From: Streptomyces sp. HNM0574
GTDB lineage: Bacteria; Actinomycetota; Actinomycetes; Streptomycetales; Streptomycetaceae
DNA: 64,000 nucleotides
Assembly: GCF_012726235.1 (NCBI RefSeq)
Contig: NZ_JAASAH010000001.1
Location: 682,001-746,000, forward strand
Reading direction: 5' to 3'
Each line of letters starts with the position of its first letter. Positions within the stretch are counted from its first letter, which is position 1. Below are positions 7,689 to 16,273 of the stretch, one piece after another. The notes under the pieces are model-generated. The model saw nothing but the letters and a program-made list of their open reading frames with translations. It was not told where the DNA came from and made no database searches. The position numbers were made by a program, and so were the translations under genes.

Positions 7689-9455
7689 GTGGCAGCCCAC
7701 GACGACGACATCAACCGCGGCACCCGGGCCGGTCGAGGTTCCGATGACCCGTCCGCTCAGGTCGCGTATCTAGAGCAGGAAATCGCCGTCCTGCGCCGCA
7801 AGCTCGCTGACTCTCCGCGCCATACTCGGATTCTTGAGGAGCGGATCGTCGAGCTGCAGACCAACCTGGCCGGCGTGACCGCTCAGAACGAGCGGCTCTC
7901 CAACACGCTCCGTGAGGCGCGCGATCAGATCGTGGCCCTCAAGGAGGAGGTCGACCGGCTGGCACAGCCACCGGCGGGTTTCGGTGTCTTTCTGCAGGCG
8001 AACGAGGACGGTACGGCCGACATCTTCACCGGCGGACGCAAACTGCGGGTGAACGTCAGTCCAAGCGTCGAACTCGAAGAGCTCAGGCGCGGCCAGGAGC
8101 TCATGCTCAACGAAGCGCTCAACGTGGTCGAGGCCATGGAGTTCGAGCGCGCCGGCGACATCGTCACGCTCAAGGAGATCCTCGAGGACGGCGAGCGCGC
8201 CCTCGTCGTCGGGCACACCGACGAGGAGCGGGTCGTACGGCTCGCGGAGCCGCTGCTCGACACCACCATCCGCGCGGGCGACGCGCTCCTGCTGGAGCCG
8301 CGCTCCGGCTATGTCTACGAGGTGGTGCCCAAGAGCGAGGTCGAGGAACTCGTCCTCGAAGAGGTCCCGGACATCGACTACACCAAGATCGGTGGACTCG
8401 GCGGCCAGATCGAGCTCATCCGGGACGCGGTCGAACTCCCTTATCTCTACCCCGACCTGTTCAAGGAGCACGAACTGCGCCCGCCCAAGGGCGTTCTGCT
8501 CTACGGCCCGCCCGGCTGCGGCAAGACGCTGATCGCGAAGGCCGTCGCCAACTCGCTGGCCAAGAAGGTCGCCGAGGTGACGGGCAAGCCCCAGGGGAAG
8601 AGCTACTTCCTCAACATCAAGGGCCCGGAGCTCCTCAACAAGTACGTCGGCGAGACGGAGCGGCACATCCGCCTCGTCTTCCAGCGCGCCCGGGAGAAGG
8701 CGAGCGAAGGCACCCCCGTCATCGTCTTCTTCGACGAGATGGACTCGCTCTTCCGCACCCGCGGCAGCGGCGTCAGCTCGGACGTGGAGAACACCATCGT
8801 TCCGCAGCTGCTCTCCGAGATCGACGGTGTCGAGGGCCTGGAGAACGTCATCGTCATCGGTGCCTCGAACCGCGAGGACATGATCGACCCGGCGATCCTC
8901 CGCCCCGGCCGTCTCGACGTGAAGATCAAGATCGAGCGTCCGGACGCCGAGGCCGCGAAGGACATCTTCTCGAAGTACCTGACGCCCAACCTCCCGCTGC
9001 ACGTGGACGATCTGAGCGAGCACGGCGACAGCAGGGACGCCGCGGTGGACGCGATGATCCAGTCCGTCGTGGAGCAGATGTACGCGGAGTCGGAGGAGAA
9101 CCGCTTCCTCGAGGTCACCTACGCCAACGGTGACAAGGAAGTGCTCTACTTCAAGGACTTCAACTCCGGTGCCATGATCGAGAACATCGTGGGCCGGGCC
9201 AAGAAGATGGCGATCAAGGCCTTCCTCGACCAGAACCAGCGGGGCCTGCGCGTCTCCCACCTTCTCGCCGCCTGCGTCGACGAGTTCAAGGAGAACGAGG
9301 ACCTGCCCAACACCACCAACCCCGACGACTGGGCCCGCATCTCCGGCAAGAAGGGCGAGCGGATCGTCTACATCCGCACCCTCGTCACCGGGAAGCAGGG
9401 CGCGGACACCGGCCGGTCCATCGACACGGTGGCCAACACCGGCCAGTACCTGTAG
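7689..9455 (+). CDS. arc: proteasome-activating AAA ATPase ARC (Mpa)
   Basis: This ring ATPase recognises pupylated proteins through its N-terminal coiled coils, unfolds them and threads them into the 20S proteasome. The 588-residue protein shows a coiled coil at about 15-75, OB-type domains to about 230, then the AAA module with Walker A GPPGCGKT at 273-280 and Walker B VFFDEMD with D349 and E350. The C-terminus is GQYL, the penultimate-Tyr motif that docks into the proteasome alpha ring. I chose GTG 7689 over GTG 7680 because the latter overlaps the ribosome-binding site GGAGGAGG (7673-7680). It heads the Pup-proteasome locus; dop follows after a 297-bp gap with its own promoter. Confidence 0.97.
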   Translation: MAAHDDDINRGTRAGRGSDDPSAQVAYLEQEIAVLRRKLADSPRHTRILEERIVELQTNLAGVTAQNERLSNTLREARDQIVALKEEVDRLAQPPAGFGVFLQANEDGTADIFTGGRKLRVNVSPSVELEELRRGQELMLNEALNVVEAMEFERAGDIVTLKEILEDGERALVVGHTDEERVVRLAEPLLDTTIRAGDALLLEPRSGYVYEVVPKSEVEELVLEEVPDIDYTKIGGLGGQIELIRDAVELPYLYPDLFKEHELRPPKGVLLYGPPGCGKTLIAKAVANSLAKKVAEVTGKPQGKSYFLNIKGPELLNKYVGETERHIRLVFQRAREKASEGTPVIVFFDEMDSLFRTRGSGVSSDVENTIVPQLLSEIDGVEGLENVIVIGASNREDMIDPAILRPGRLDVKIKIERPDAEAAKDIFSKYLTPNLPLHVDDLSEHGDSRDAAVDAMIQSVVEQMYAESEENRFLEVTYANGDKEVLYFKDFNSGAMIENIVGRAKKMAIKAFLDQNQRGLRVSHLLAACVDEFKENEDLPNTTNPDDWARISGKKGERIVYIRTLVTGKQGADTGRSIDTVANTGQYL

Positions 9456-9465
9456 AGCAGTCACC

Positions 9466-9524
9466 GTCCGGCTGCGGAGCCGGCGGATCCGCCGCGAGCG
9501 GGCCGCCGGGATCCGCAGCCGGAC
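9466..9524. terminator. terminator hairpin after arc
   Basis: A 12-bp outer stem (GTCCGGCTGCGG 9466-9477 with its complement 9513-9524) encloses a perfect 14-bp palindrome at 9481-9494. It begins 10 nt after the arc stop. Confidence 0.65.
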
Positions 9525-9533
9525 TGTTTAGCA

Positions 9534-9580
9534 GTCCGAGTGACGTCCGAGAGCAGTCCGAGGACGAGTCCGAGAAGTCC
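9534..9580. repeat. array of GTCCGAG direct repeats upstream of dop
   Basis: GTCCGAG occurs at 9534-9540, 9545-9551, 9556-9562 and 9568-9574, with starts spaced 11, 11 and 12 bp apart. A partial GTCC follows at 9577. Helically phased heptamers like this are the usual form of a direct-repeat operator. The array lies just upstream of the probable dop promoter. Confidence 0.6.
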
Positions 9581-9591
9581 GCCGAGTGATC

Positions 9592-9620
9592 TCCACACGT
9601 CCGCTCGCGCGATTTAGGCT
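9592..9620 (+). promoter_or_regulatory. candidate promoter of dop
   Basis: TCCACA (9592-9597) and TAGGCT (9615-9620) are separated by 17 bp. The predicted leader to the dop ATG is about 125 nt. The GTCCGAG repeat array ends 12 bp upstream of the -35. Confidence 0.5.
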
Positions 9621-9752
9621 CTGTACCGGGAAGCTCCCCACCTCCGCGGCCCCGGCCGCGGGCGGCGGGGAACGCAGCGGAAGCGGGCCGGTCGTGCGGC
9701 GGGACTTGAGCGGTGACCCGGCCGCGGGCCGCCGCCGGGCAAGGAGGGCCGC

Positions 9753-11264
9753 ATGACCGTACGGCGAGTAATGGGCATCGAGACCGAGTACGGGATCTCC
9801 GTGCCGGGACATCCGGGCGCCAACGCCATGCTCACCTCGTCCCAGGTCGTCAACGCGTACGCGGCGGCGATGCACCGGGCGCGCCGCGCCCGCTGGGACT
9901 TCGAGGAGGAGAACCCGCTGCGGGACGCCCGCGGCTTCGACCTCGCGCGCGAGGCCGCCGACGCCAGCCAGCTCACGGACGAGGACATCGGCCTGGCCAA
10001 CGTCATCCTCACCAACGGCGCCCGGCTCTACGTCGACCACGCGCACCCCGAGTACAGCGCCCCCGAGGTCACCAACCCGATGGACGCGGTGCTGTGGGAC
10101 AAGGCGGGCGAGCGGATCATGGCGGAGGCCGCGGAGCGGGCCGCCGAGGTTCCCGGTACCCAGCCGATCCACCTCTACAAGAACAACACCGACAACAAGG
10201 GCGCCTCGTACGGGACGCACGAGAACTACCTGATGAAGCGGGAGACCGCCTTCTCGGACATCGTGCGGCACCTGACGCCGTTCTTCGTCTCCCGGCAGGT
10301 CGTCTGCGGCGCCGGCCGGGTCGGGCTCGGGCAGGACGGCAGCGAGCACGGCTTCCAGCTGAGCCAGCGGGCCGATTACTTCGAGGTCGAGGTGGGCCTG
10401 GAGACGACGCTCAAGCGCCCGATCATCAACACCCGCGACGAGCCGCACGCCGACGCGGAGAAGTACCGGCGCCTGCACGTCATCATCGGTGACGCGAACC
10501 TCTCCGAAGTGTCCACCTATCTCAAGCTGGGCACCACCGCGCTGGTCCTGTCGATGATCGAGGACGGCTTCATCGCCGTCGATCTCGCCGTCGACCAGCC
10601 CGTACGCACCCTCCACCAGGTCTCGCACGACCCGGGGCTCGGCCGGCTGATCACGCTGCGCAGCGGGCGGACACTCACCGCTGTCCAGTTGCAGATGGAG
10701 TACTGCGAGCTGGCCAGGAAGTACGTCGAGGAGCGCTGGGGCGCGGACGCGGACGCCCAGACCCAGGACGTCCTCACCCGCTGGGAAGACGTCCTCACGC
10801 GCCTGGAGACCGACCCGATGAGCCTCTCCGGGGAGCTGGACTGGGTCGCCAAGCGGGAGCTGATGGAGGGCTACCGGCGCCGGGACGGCCTCGAATGGGA
10901 CGCGCCGCGGCTGCACTTGGTCGACCTCCAGTACGCGGACGTACGCCGCGACAAGGGGCTCTACAACCGGCTGGCCGAGCGCGGGAAGATCCAGCGGCTG
11001 CTGTCCGAGGAGGACGTCCGCCGGGCCGTGGGCAAGCCGCCGGAGGACACCAGGGCGTACTTCCGCGGCCGCTGCCTGGAGCAGTACGCGGACGACGTCG
11101 CCGCCGCGAGCTGGGACTCGGTGATCTTCGACCTGCCGGGCCGCGACTCCCTCCAGCGCGTGCCCACCCTGGAGCCGCTGCGGGGCACCAGGGACCACGT
11201 CAAGGCGCTGCTGGACCGCTGTCGCACGGCCGAGGAACTGGTGCGGGTGCTTTCCGGCCACTGA
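9753..11264 (+). CDS. dop: depupylase/deamidase Dop
   Basis: Dop removes Pup from proteins and, where Pup ends in Gln, deamidates it. The 503-residue length and the glutamine-synthetase-like fold motifs fit: MGIETEYG at 6-13 begins the nucleotide-binding glutamate strand, and [13 protein letters not shown] near residue 226 is shared almost exactly with PafA at 16274-17635. The ATG at 9753 follows AAGGAGGG. Dop is longer than PafA because of the loop insertion after residue 40 (rich in Ala, Arg and Asp), the usual way to tell the two apart. The Pup here ends in Glu (GGE), so only the depupylase activity should be needed. Confidence 0.96.
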   Translation: MTVRRVMGIETEYGISVPGHPGANAMLTSSQVVNAYAAAMHRARRARWDFEEENPLRDARGFDLAREAADASQLTDEDIGLANVILTNGARLYVDHAHPEYSAPEVTNPMDAVLWDKAGERIMAEAAERAAEVPGTQPIHLYKNNTDNKGASYGTHENYLMKRETAFSDIVRHLTPFFVSRQVVCGAGRVGLGQDGSEHGFQLSQRADYFEVEVGLETTLKRPIINTRDEPHADAEKYRRLHVIIGDANLSEVSTYLKLGTTALVLSMIEDGFIAVDLAVDQPVRTLHQVSHDPGLGRLITLRSGRTLTAVQLQMEYCELARKYVEERWGADADAQTQDVLTRWEDVLTRLETDPMSLSGELDWVAKRELMEGYRRRDGLEWDAPRLHLVDLQYADVRRDKGLYNRLAERGKIQRLLSEEDVRRAVGKPPEDTRAYFRGRCLEQYADDVAAASWDSVIFDLPGRDSLQRVPTLEPLRGTRDHVKALLDRCRTAEELVRVLSGH

Positions 11265-11290
11265 GGGGCAGCGCGCGCACCGGGCGGTAC

Positions 11291-11333
11291 CGATCCGGGG
11301 CCGGATCGGGGGCTATCGCGTCCCCCGCGGGGG
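11291..11333. terminator. hairpins after dop
   Basis: An 8-bp perfect stem (CGATCCGG 11291-11298, CCGGATCG 11301-11308) is followed by the palindrome CCCCCGCGGGGG at 11322-11333. They lie between dop and the pup promoter. Confidence 0.5.
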
Positions 11334-11397
11334 AATCATCGCTATGGCTTCCGGACGTTGAAGCAGGTGCAGGGAAGTACCGGAAAGTACGGAGCCG

Positions 11398-11420
11398 AAG
11401 TCGGTCCCTGCTTGTAGGGT
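11398..11420 (+). promoter_or_regulatory. promoter of pup with degenerate PafBC motif
   Basis: AAGTCGGTC (11398-11406), an 8-nt spacer and TAGGGT (11415-11420) keep the GTCRGT core, spacing and -10 of the PafBC-dependent promoter but miss both outer positions. A basal -10 role for TAGGGT is likely; control by PafBC is only a possibility. Confidence 0.4.
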
Positions 11421-11467
11421 CTGATCTTGCACGTCTCGCGTACACCGAACCGAGCGGGGTGAGGGAA

Positions 11468-11686
11468 ATGGCGACCAAGGACACCGGCGGCGGTCAGCAG
11501 AAGGCGACGCGCCAGACCGAGGAGACCGAGGAACAGGTCGAAGAAACCCAGTCGTCCGAGGACCTCAAGGAACGCCAGGAGGCTCTCTCGGACGACGTGG
11601 ATTCCGTGCTCGACGAAATCGATGACGTACTCGAGTCCAACGCAGAGGACTTCGTCCGCTCCTTCGTGCAGAAGGGCGGGGAGTAA
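11468..11686 (+). CDS. pup: prokaryotic ubiquitin-like protein Pup
   Basis: A 72-residue intrinsically disordered protein tag attached by its C-terminal glutamate to substrate lysines by PafA. It is very acidic and Gln-rich in the first half, with the helix-forming ARC-binding segment (DLKERQEALSDDVDSVLDEI, about 34-53), and ends in GGE. Because the last residue is already Glu, no deamidation is required, unlike the mycobacterial GGQ form. The ATG at 11468 follows GTGAGGGA. It lies between dop and prcB as in most actinobacteria. A hairpin (11765-11802) separates it from prcB, so pup can be made in excess of the protease. Confidence 0.98.
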   Translation: MATKDTGGGQQKATRQTEETEEQVEETQSSEDLKERQEALSDDVDSVLDEIDDVLESNAEDFVRSFVQKGGE

Positions 11687-11764
11687 TTCCGCCACCGTCC
11701 CTCCCGGCCGCGGGGCCGGAACGGACGGACGTGAGCCGCGAGGCTGACCGAGGAATTCGCCGGG

Positions 11765-11802
11765 CGGCCTGCCCGCGGGCAGTACCGCTCGCGCGCAGGC
11801 CG
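11765..11802. terminator. hairpin between pup and prcB
   Basis: CGGCCTGC (11765-11772) pairs with GCAGGCCG (11795-11802). A nested 14-bp palindrome CTGCCCGCGGGCAG (11769-11782) offers an alternative fold. The rest of the 300-bp gap holds the prcB promoter region and no gene. Confidence 0.5.
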
Positions 11803-11890
11803 TCCGGCGTACGGGGCGGGGCCCGGGGTCCCGCTCCGTACGGAAGATCCGAAGCATGTGGATCACGCCAGTCCGAAGGGTAGGGTCCGT

Positions 11891-11900
11891 GGCGTAATGT
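11891..11900 (+). promoter_or_regulatory. candidate -10 of prcB
   Basis: TAATGT at 11895-11900 stands within GGCGTAATGT, a 10-mer repeated exactly at the pafA start (16258-16267). The predicted leader to the GTG start of prcB is about 80 nt. Confidence 0.4.
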
Positions 11901-11986
11901 GCTTCAGCCGCACCGCGGCCCAGGGGCAGTTCAAGGACCGGCCCGGCCAGTCGATACGGGCCAATTGCCTACGTGGAAGGAAACGT

Positions 11987-12832
11987 GTGGAAGCCAACAC
12001 TCGTAGCAACGGGCGTCTGCCAGCTGCCTTCCTGACGCCTGGTTCATCCTCGTTCATGGACTTCCTGTCCGAGCACGCTCCCGAAGTGCTCCCCGGTAAC
12101 CGGCCGTTGCCGCGCGTGGAGGGCGCCGTGGAAGCACCGCACGGGACGACGATCGTCGCCGCCGCCTTCCCCGGCGGTGTGCTGCTGGCCGGCGACCGGC
12201 GGGCGACGATGGGCAACGTCATCGCCCAGCGGGACATCGAGAAGGTCTTCCCCGCCGACGAGTACTCGGCGGTGGGCATCGCGGGCACGGCCGGGCTCGC
12301 GGTCGAGATGGTGAAGCTCTTCCAGCTGGAGCTGGAGCACTTCGAGAAGGTCGAGGGCTCGCAGCTCTCCCTGGAGGGCAAGGCCAACCGCCTCTCCACG
12401 ATGATCCGCAGCAACCTCGGCATGGCCATGCAGGGGCTGGCGGTCGTCCCGCTGTTCGCGGGGTACGACGTCAACCGCGGCAAGGGCCGGATCTTCAGCT
12501 ACGACGTGACGGGCGGGCGTTCCGAGGAGCCGGGCTTCGCGGCCGTCGGCTCGGGTTCGGTCTTCGCGCGCGGCTCCCTGAAGAAGCTCTACCGCGAGGA
12601 CCTGACGGAGCAGCAGGCCGCGACGGCCGTCGTGCAGGCGCTGTACGACGCGGCGGACGACGACTCGGCCACCGGCGGCCCCGACCTGACGCGGCGGATC
12701 TACCCGATCGTCACCGTCATCACGGACGAGGGCTTCCGGCGGCTGCCCGACGACGAGGTCGCCGGGATCGCGCGCACGGTGCACGAGGGCCGGCTGGAGC
12801 TGCCCAACGGGCCGCAGGCCCCGGTCTCCTAG
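11987..12832 (+). CDS. prcB: 20S proteasome beta subunit PrcB
   Basis: The catalytic subunit of the Pup-dependent proteasome. GTG at 11987, preceded by GGAAGGAAA, gives 281 residues. The propeptide is 53 residues long and autocleavage between G53 and T54 (HGTTIVA) exposes the N-terminal threonine nucleophile. The [11 protein letters not shown] segment (conserved Asp17 and the substrate-pocket strand) and the IAGTAGL segment typical of bacterial beta subunits follow. Codons extend in frame to 11858, but without a ribosome-binding site or family resemblance. prcA begins 58 nt later and is presumably co-transcribed. Confidence 0.97.
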   Translation: MEANTRSNGRLPAAFLTPGSSSFMDFLSEHAPEVLPGNRPLPRVEGAVEAPHGTTIVAAAFPGGVLLAGDRRATMGNVIAQRDIEKVFPADEYSAVGIAGTAGLAVEMVKLFQLELEHFEKVEGSQLSLEGKANRLSTMIRSNLGMAMQGLAVVPLFAGYDVNRGKGRIFSYDVTGGRSEEPGFAAVGSGSVFARGSLKKLYREDLTEQQAATAVVQALYDAADDDSATGGPDLTRRIYPIVTVITDEGFRRLPDDEVAGIARTVHEGRLELPNGPQAPVS

Positions 12833-12890
12833 CCACATGCTCATGGGGCCCGTACGCCCTGACGGACAGACAGGAAGGGACGGATAGCCG

Positions 12891-13700
12891 GTGTCGACGC
12901 CGTTCTATGTCTCACCACAGCAGGCCATGGCGGACCGCGCCGAGTACGCCCGCAAGGGCATCGCGCGCGGGCGCAGCGTGGTCGTGTTGCAGTACGCCGA
13001 CGGCATCGTGTTCGTCGCGGAGAATCCCTCGCGCGCGCTGCACAAGGTCAGTGAGATCTACGACCGGATCGCCTTCGCGGCGGTCGGCAAGTACAACGAG
13101 TTCGAGAATCTGCGGATCGGCGGCGTCCGTTACGCGGATCTGCGGGGCTACACCTACGACCGGGAGGACGTCACCGCACGCGGCCTCGCGAACGTGTACG
13201 CGCAGACGCTTGGCACGATCTTCTCCAGCAACGGCGAGAAGCCGTACGAGGTCGAGCTGATCGTCGCCGAGGTCGGTCCGGAGCCGGAGGACGACCAGAT
13301 CTACCGGCTGCCGCACGACGGTTCGATCGTGGACGAGCACGGCTCGGTCGCGGTCGGCGGCAACGCCGAGCAGATCAGCACGTATCTGGACCAGCGGCAC
13401 CGCGACGACATGTCGCTGAGTGAGGCGCTGAAGCTCGCCGTCGCCTCCCTCTCGCGGGACAACAACGGCGGCGAGCGGAGCCTGACGGGCGACCAGTTGG
13501 AGGTCGCCGTGCTGGACCGGAAGCGGCCGCAGCAGCGGAAGTTCAAGCGGGTGCTGGGCACCCAGCTCTCGCGGCTGCTGGACGAGGCGCCCGCGGGCGC
13601 GTCCGGTTCCGACGCGGCCGACTCCGGTGCGCAGGAGCCGGGTTCGGGCGCGGAGGACGCGGACGGTTCGGGCGAGAGCGGTGCATCGAAGCCGGACTGA
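12891..13700 (+). CDS. prcA: 20S proteasome alpha subunit PrcA
   Basis: It forms the outer gating rings of the proteasome and the docking site for ARC. The 269-residue protein starts at GTG 12891 after CAGGAAGGGA. The N-terminal [23 protein letters not shown] segment (first residues shown in part) carries the gate and the H0 helix, and the alpha-type fold continues with [19 protein letters not shown] and [21 protein letters not shown]. The last 45 residues are a Ser, Ala, Gly, Asp-rich tail, probably disordered. A 13-bp terminator hairpin follows, so the prc operon ends here instead of running into pafA. Confidence 0.96.
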   Translation: MSTPFYVSPQQAMADRAEYARKGIARGRSVVVLQYADGIVFVAENPSRALHKVSEIYDRIAFAAVGKYNEFENLRIGGVRYADLRGYTYDREDVTARGLANVYAQTLGTIFSSNGEKPYEVELIVAEVGPEPEDDQIYRLPHDGSIVDEHGSVAVGGNAEQISTYLDQRHRDDMSLSEALKLAVASLSRDNNGGERSLTGDQLEVAVLDRKRPQQRKFKRVLGTQLSRLLDEAPAGASGSDAADSGAQEPGSGAEDADGSGESGASKPD

Positions 13701-13715
13701 GCCGGCACGTGTGAG

Positions 13716-13747
13716 GTGCCCCGGCGGGTCAACTCCCGCCGGGGCAC
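13716..13747. terminator. bidirectional terminator after prcA
   Basis: A 13-bp perfect stem (GTGCCCCGGCGGG 13716-13728, complement 13735-13747, loop TCAACT) lies between the convergent prcA and LacI-regulator genes. Confidence 0.75.
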
Positions 13748-13765
13748 GCGTGTTTGGGCGCGCCG

Positions 13766-14800
13766 TCAGGCGGGCGCCGGGCCGGTGGAGCCGCGCGGGA
13801 CGAGGGTGACGGGCAGCGCCGCGCCGCCGGGGGCGGGGCCGTGTGCGGGGGAGAGGCCGGCGAGCAGGGCCCGCATGCCGGCGGCGCCGAACTCCTCGGC
13901 GGGCAGCCGGACGGTGGTGAGTTCGGGTTCGAGCGCGGTGGCCAGCGTCAGGTCGTCGAAGCCGGTGACGGACACGTCCTCGGGGACGCGCAGGCCGAGC
14001 CGTCGCGCCGCCTTGCAGGCGCCGGCGGCGACCAGGTCGTCGTCGCAGACCAGCGCCGTGGGCCGGGGCCCCGGCGCGGTGAGGGCGCGCGTCGCGGCGG
14101 CGCACGCCTCCGGGACGGCGAGCGCGGTGCGCTCGGTGCGCAGCAGCGCGGCGCCCGTGCCCGTGAGCGCCCCGGACAGCGCGCGGGCGCGCTCGCGGAA
14201 CGTCCAGGAGTCGACGGCCGCGGCGAGGTGGGCGAGGCGGCGGTGGCCGAGCCCGGTGAGGTGGGCGACGGTCTGCCGCATGCCGTCGGCGATGTCCAGG
14301 TTGACGGTGGCCGCCGCGTCCGGCGCCGCGGGGTCGCTGTCGAGCATCACCAGCGGCAGCCCGGCCTCGCGGAGCGCGGCCAGGGCCTCGGGCGCCATCG
14401 AGGAGGCGATGACGCCGTCGAGCGCCGTGCGGGACGAGCCGAAGGGGTCGGGCGCGGGGCCCGTGCCCTCGGGCGACGGGTAGAGGACCACGCCGAAGTC
14501 GTGCTCGGCGGCGACGGCGGCCGCGCCGGTGTGCACCCGCGCGAAGAAGTCGCTGCCGAGGACGGGGACGACGAGCAGCGCCGTCCTGGTGCGCCCCAGC
14601 CGGAGGCTGCGGGCCGCGAGGTTGGGGCGGTAGCCGAGGGCCTGCGCCGCCGCGGTGACGGCCTCGGCGGTGCGGGCCGAGACGCGGCCCTCGCCCTTGC
14701 CGCCGAGCACGAGCGAGACGGTCGCCTGCGAGACGCCCGCCCGCCGGGCCACGTCCCGGCCGGTGACGCGCCGTCCGTCGTCCTGCCGCGGGCTCGCCAT
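13766..14800 (-). CDS. LacI-family transcriptional regulator
   Basis: A 344-residue sugar-type regulator. The LacI helix-turn-helix lies at about residues 10-60 (VTGRDVARRAGVSQATVSLVL) with the hinge region following. The rest is a periplasmic-binding-protein-like effector domain (GYRPNLAARSLRLGRT, VCDDDLVAAGACKAARRLG, SVTGFDDLTLAT). The ATG at 14800 is preceded by AGGAGAGGA at 10 nt. It is divergent from an MFS transporter, and the intergenic DNA holds two 12-bp direct repeats 20 bp apart (14894-14925), the likely operators. The effector is unknown, perhaps the transporter's substrate. Confidence 0.92.
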   Translation of the reverse strand: MASPRQDDGRRVTGRDVARRAGVSQATVSLVLGGKGEGRVSARTAEAVTAAAQALGYRPNLAARSLRLGRTRTALLVVPVLGSDFFARVHTGAAAVAAEHDFGVVLYPSPEGTGPAPDPFGSSRTALDGVIASSMAPEALAALREAGLPLVMLDSDPAAPDAAATVNLDIADGMRQTVAHLTGLGHRRLAHLAAAVDSWTFRERARALSGALTGTGAALLRTERTALAVPEACAAATRALTAPGPRPTALVCDDDLVAAGACKAARRLGLRVPEDVSVTGFDDLTLATALEPELTTVRLPAEEFGAAGMRALLAGLSPAHGPAPGGAALPVTLVPRGSTGPAPA

Positions 14801-14893
14801 GCTCCGGTGTCCTCTCCTGGGGTGCGGCCCGTCCCGGGTGCCGCGGCGGCCTGAACCGTGCGCGCGGGGCTGTGGAACGGGGTGCCGACATGG

Positions 14894-14925
14894 TACGTAT
14901 GACCCGCGCGTTATACGTATGACCC
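14894..14925. promoter_or_regulatory. paired operator candidate between lacI-type regulator and MFS gene
   Basis: TACGTATGACCC occurs at 14894-14905 and 14914-14925, exactly 20 bp apart (two helical turns). The right copy is nested in the perfect palindrome ATACGTAT (14913-14920), whose central CpG is typical of LacI-family sites. Confidence 0.6.
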
Positions 14926-14956
14926 CGGTGCGGGGCGGCGAGAGGGGCGGCACGGC

Positions 14957-16264
14957 ATGGCGACGGGATACGGACGACTGCTGCGCGCGAAACACGCGCT
15001 CCGGCTGCTCGCGGGGACGCTCGTGGGGCGGCTGCCGAACGCGACGGCGCCGCTGGCGATCGTCCTCTTCACCCGCGCCGAGGGCGGGAGTTACTCGCTC
15101 GCCGGCATCCTCTCCGCCGTCTACGGGCTGGCCACGGCGGTCGGCCAGCCCGCGCTGGGCCGGCTCGTCGACCTGTTCGGCCAGCCGCGGGTGATGCTGC
15201 CCGCCGCGGTGGTCTCGGCCGTCGGCATGGCGCTGTTCGCGGCCGCGGGCCCCGACCCGGTACCGGTCGCCGCGGCGGCCGTCCTGGTGGCCGGGCTCTT
15301 CACGCCGCCGCTGGAGGGCGGGCTGCGCGCGCTGTGGCCGAGCGTCCTGGGCGACGGGTCCGGCGACGAGGAGCGCGGCCAGGGCTCCGGCGCGCACGCC
15401 GTGCAGGCCGCGTACGCGCTGGACGCGGTCGCCCAGGAGGTCATGTTCGCCGTCGGCCCGATGCTGGTGACGCTGCTGGTCGCCGGGTGGAGCGAGGCCG
15501 CCGCGCTGCTGGTGATCAACGTGCTCGGGGTGCTCGGGGCGCTCTCCGTCGTCGTCTCGCCGCCCTCGCGGGCCTGGCGCTCCGCGCCCCGCGAGGCGCA
15601 CTGGCTGGGGGCGCTGCGCTCGGGCGGGCTGCTCGTCCTGCTCGGCGCGTTCTTCTTCGTCGGCCTCGCGCTCGGCTCGATCGCCGTCGCCGCCGTCGGG
15701 TACGCGGAGGAGCACGGCGGCGGCTTCGTCTCCAGCTACCTGCTGTCCGCGCTGGGCCTCGGCGCGCTCGTCGGCGGCGTCGGCTACGGGGCGCGGCACT
15801 GGGCCGGAGTGCCGGAGCGGCGGCTGCGCATCCTGGTCGGCGCGCTGGCCGCCGGGTACCTGCCGCTGGCGTGGACGCCCGGCGTGCCCGCGATGACCCT
15901 GCTGGCCGGGGTGTCGGGGGTGTTCCTCGCGCCCGCGCTGGCCTGCGCCTTCGTCGTGGTGGACCGGCACGCGCCCTCGGGGACGGTCACCGAGGCGTTC
16001 TCCTGGCTGGTGACCACCTTCGGCGTGGGCGCGGCCGCCGGCACCGCCGTGGTCGGGCCCGTCCTGGAGCGGGGCGGGCCTGCGGCAGCCTTCGGCGTCG
16101 CGGGCGCCGGAGGGGTGGCGGCGCTGCTCGTACTGCTGCTCACGGGGCGGGTGTTGTCGTCCGCGCGGACGGGCGCCGGGCCGGTGCGGGCCCGGGCGTA
16201 CGCGGGCGAAAATGATCGGAACGGGCTCGTCGAACCCGGTTTCAGATCGGGCCGTCAGGCGTAA
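14957..16264 (+). CDS. MFS transporter
   Basis: A 435-residue major facilitator protein with about twelve hydrophobic segments, beginning after a short basic N-terminus (RLLRAKHALRLLAG). It carries MFS-like loops (QPALGRLVDLFGQPRVM near residue 58, corresponding to the motif between helices 2 and 3) and a long central segment around 195-225. The ATG at 14957 is preceded by GAGAGGGGCGG. It is paired with the divergent LacI-type regulator. The gene ends 9 nt before pafA, and its TAA stop forms part of the pafA -10 hexamer. The substrate is unknown. Confidence 0.88.
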   Translation: MATGYGRLLRAKHALRLLAGTLVGRLPNATAPLAIVLFTRAEGGSYSLAGILSAVYGLATAVGQPALGRLVDLFGQPRVMLPAAVVSAVGMALFAAAGPDPVPVAAAAVLVAGLFTPPLEGGLRALWPSVLGDGSGDEERGQGSGAHAVQAAYALDAVAQEVMFAVGPMLVTLLVAGWSEAAALLVINVLGVLGALSVVVSPPSRAWRSAPREAHWLGALRSGGLLVLLGAFFFVGLALGSIAVAAVGYAEEHGGGFVSSYLLSALGLGALVGGVGYGARHWAGVPERRLRILVGALAAGYLPLAWTPGVPAMTLLAGVSGVFLAPALACAFVVVDRHAPSGTVTEAFSWLVTTFGVGAAAGTAVVGPVLERGGPAAAFGVAGAGGVAALLVLLLTGRVLSSARTGAGPVRARAYAGENDRNGLVEPGFRSGRQA

Positions 16265-16267
16265 TGT
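16262..16267 (+). promoter_or_regulatory. -10 hexamer for leaderless pafA
   Basis: TAATGT, overlapping the MFS stop codon, lies exactly 6 nt before the pafA ATG, and no Shine-Dalgarno sequence is visible. A weak -35 (GTTTCA, 16239-16244) stands 17 bp upstream. PafA is therefore probably made from a leaderless message with its own promoter. Confidence 0.5.
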
Positions 16268-16273
16268 TCAGTC

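Noticed and set aside
11858..11986. 43-codon N-terminal extension of PrcB
   Set aside because: No ribosome-binding site, overlap with the promoter region, and the GTG at 11987 gives the standard propeptide length.
13046..13053. GGTCAGTG in prcA resembling a PafBC half motif
   Set aside because: It lies inside the coding sequence and no TAnnnT stands at the correct distance.
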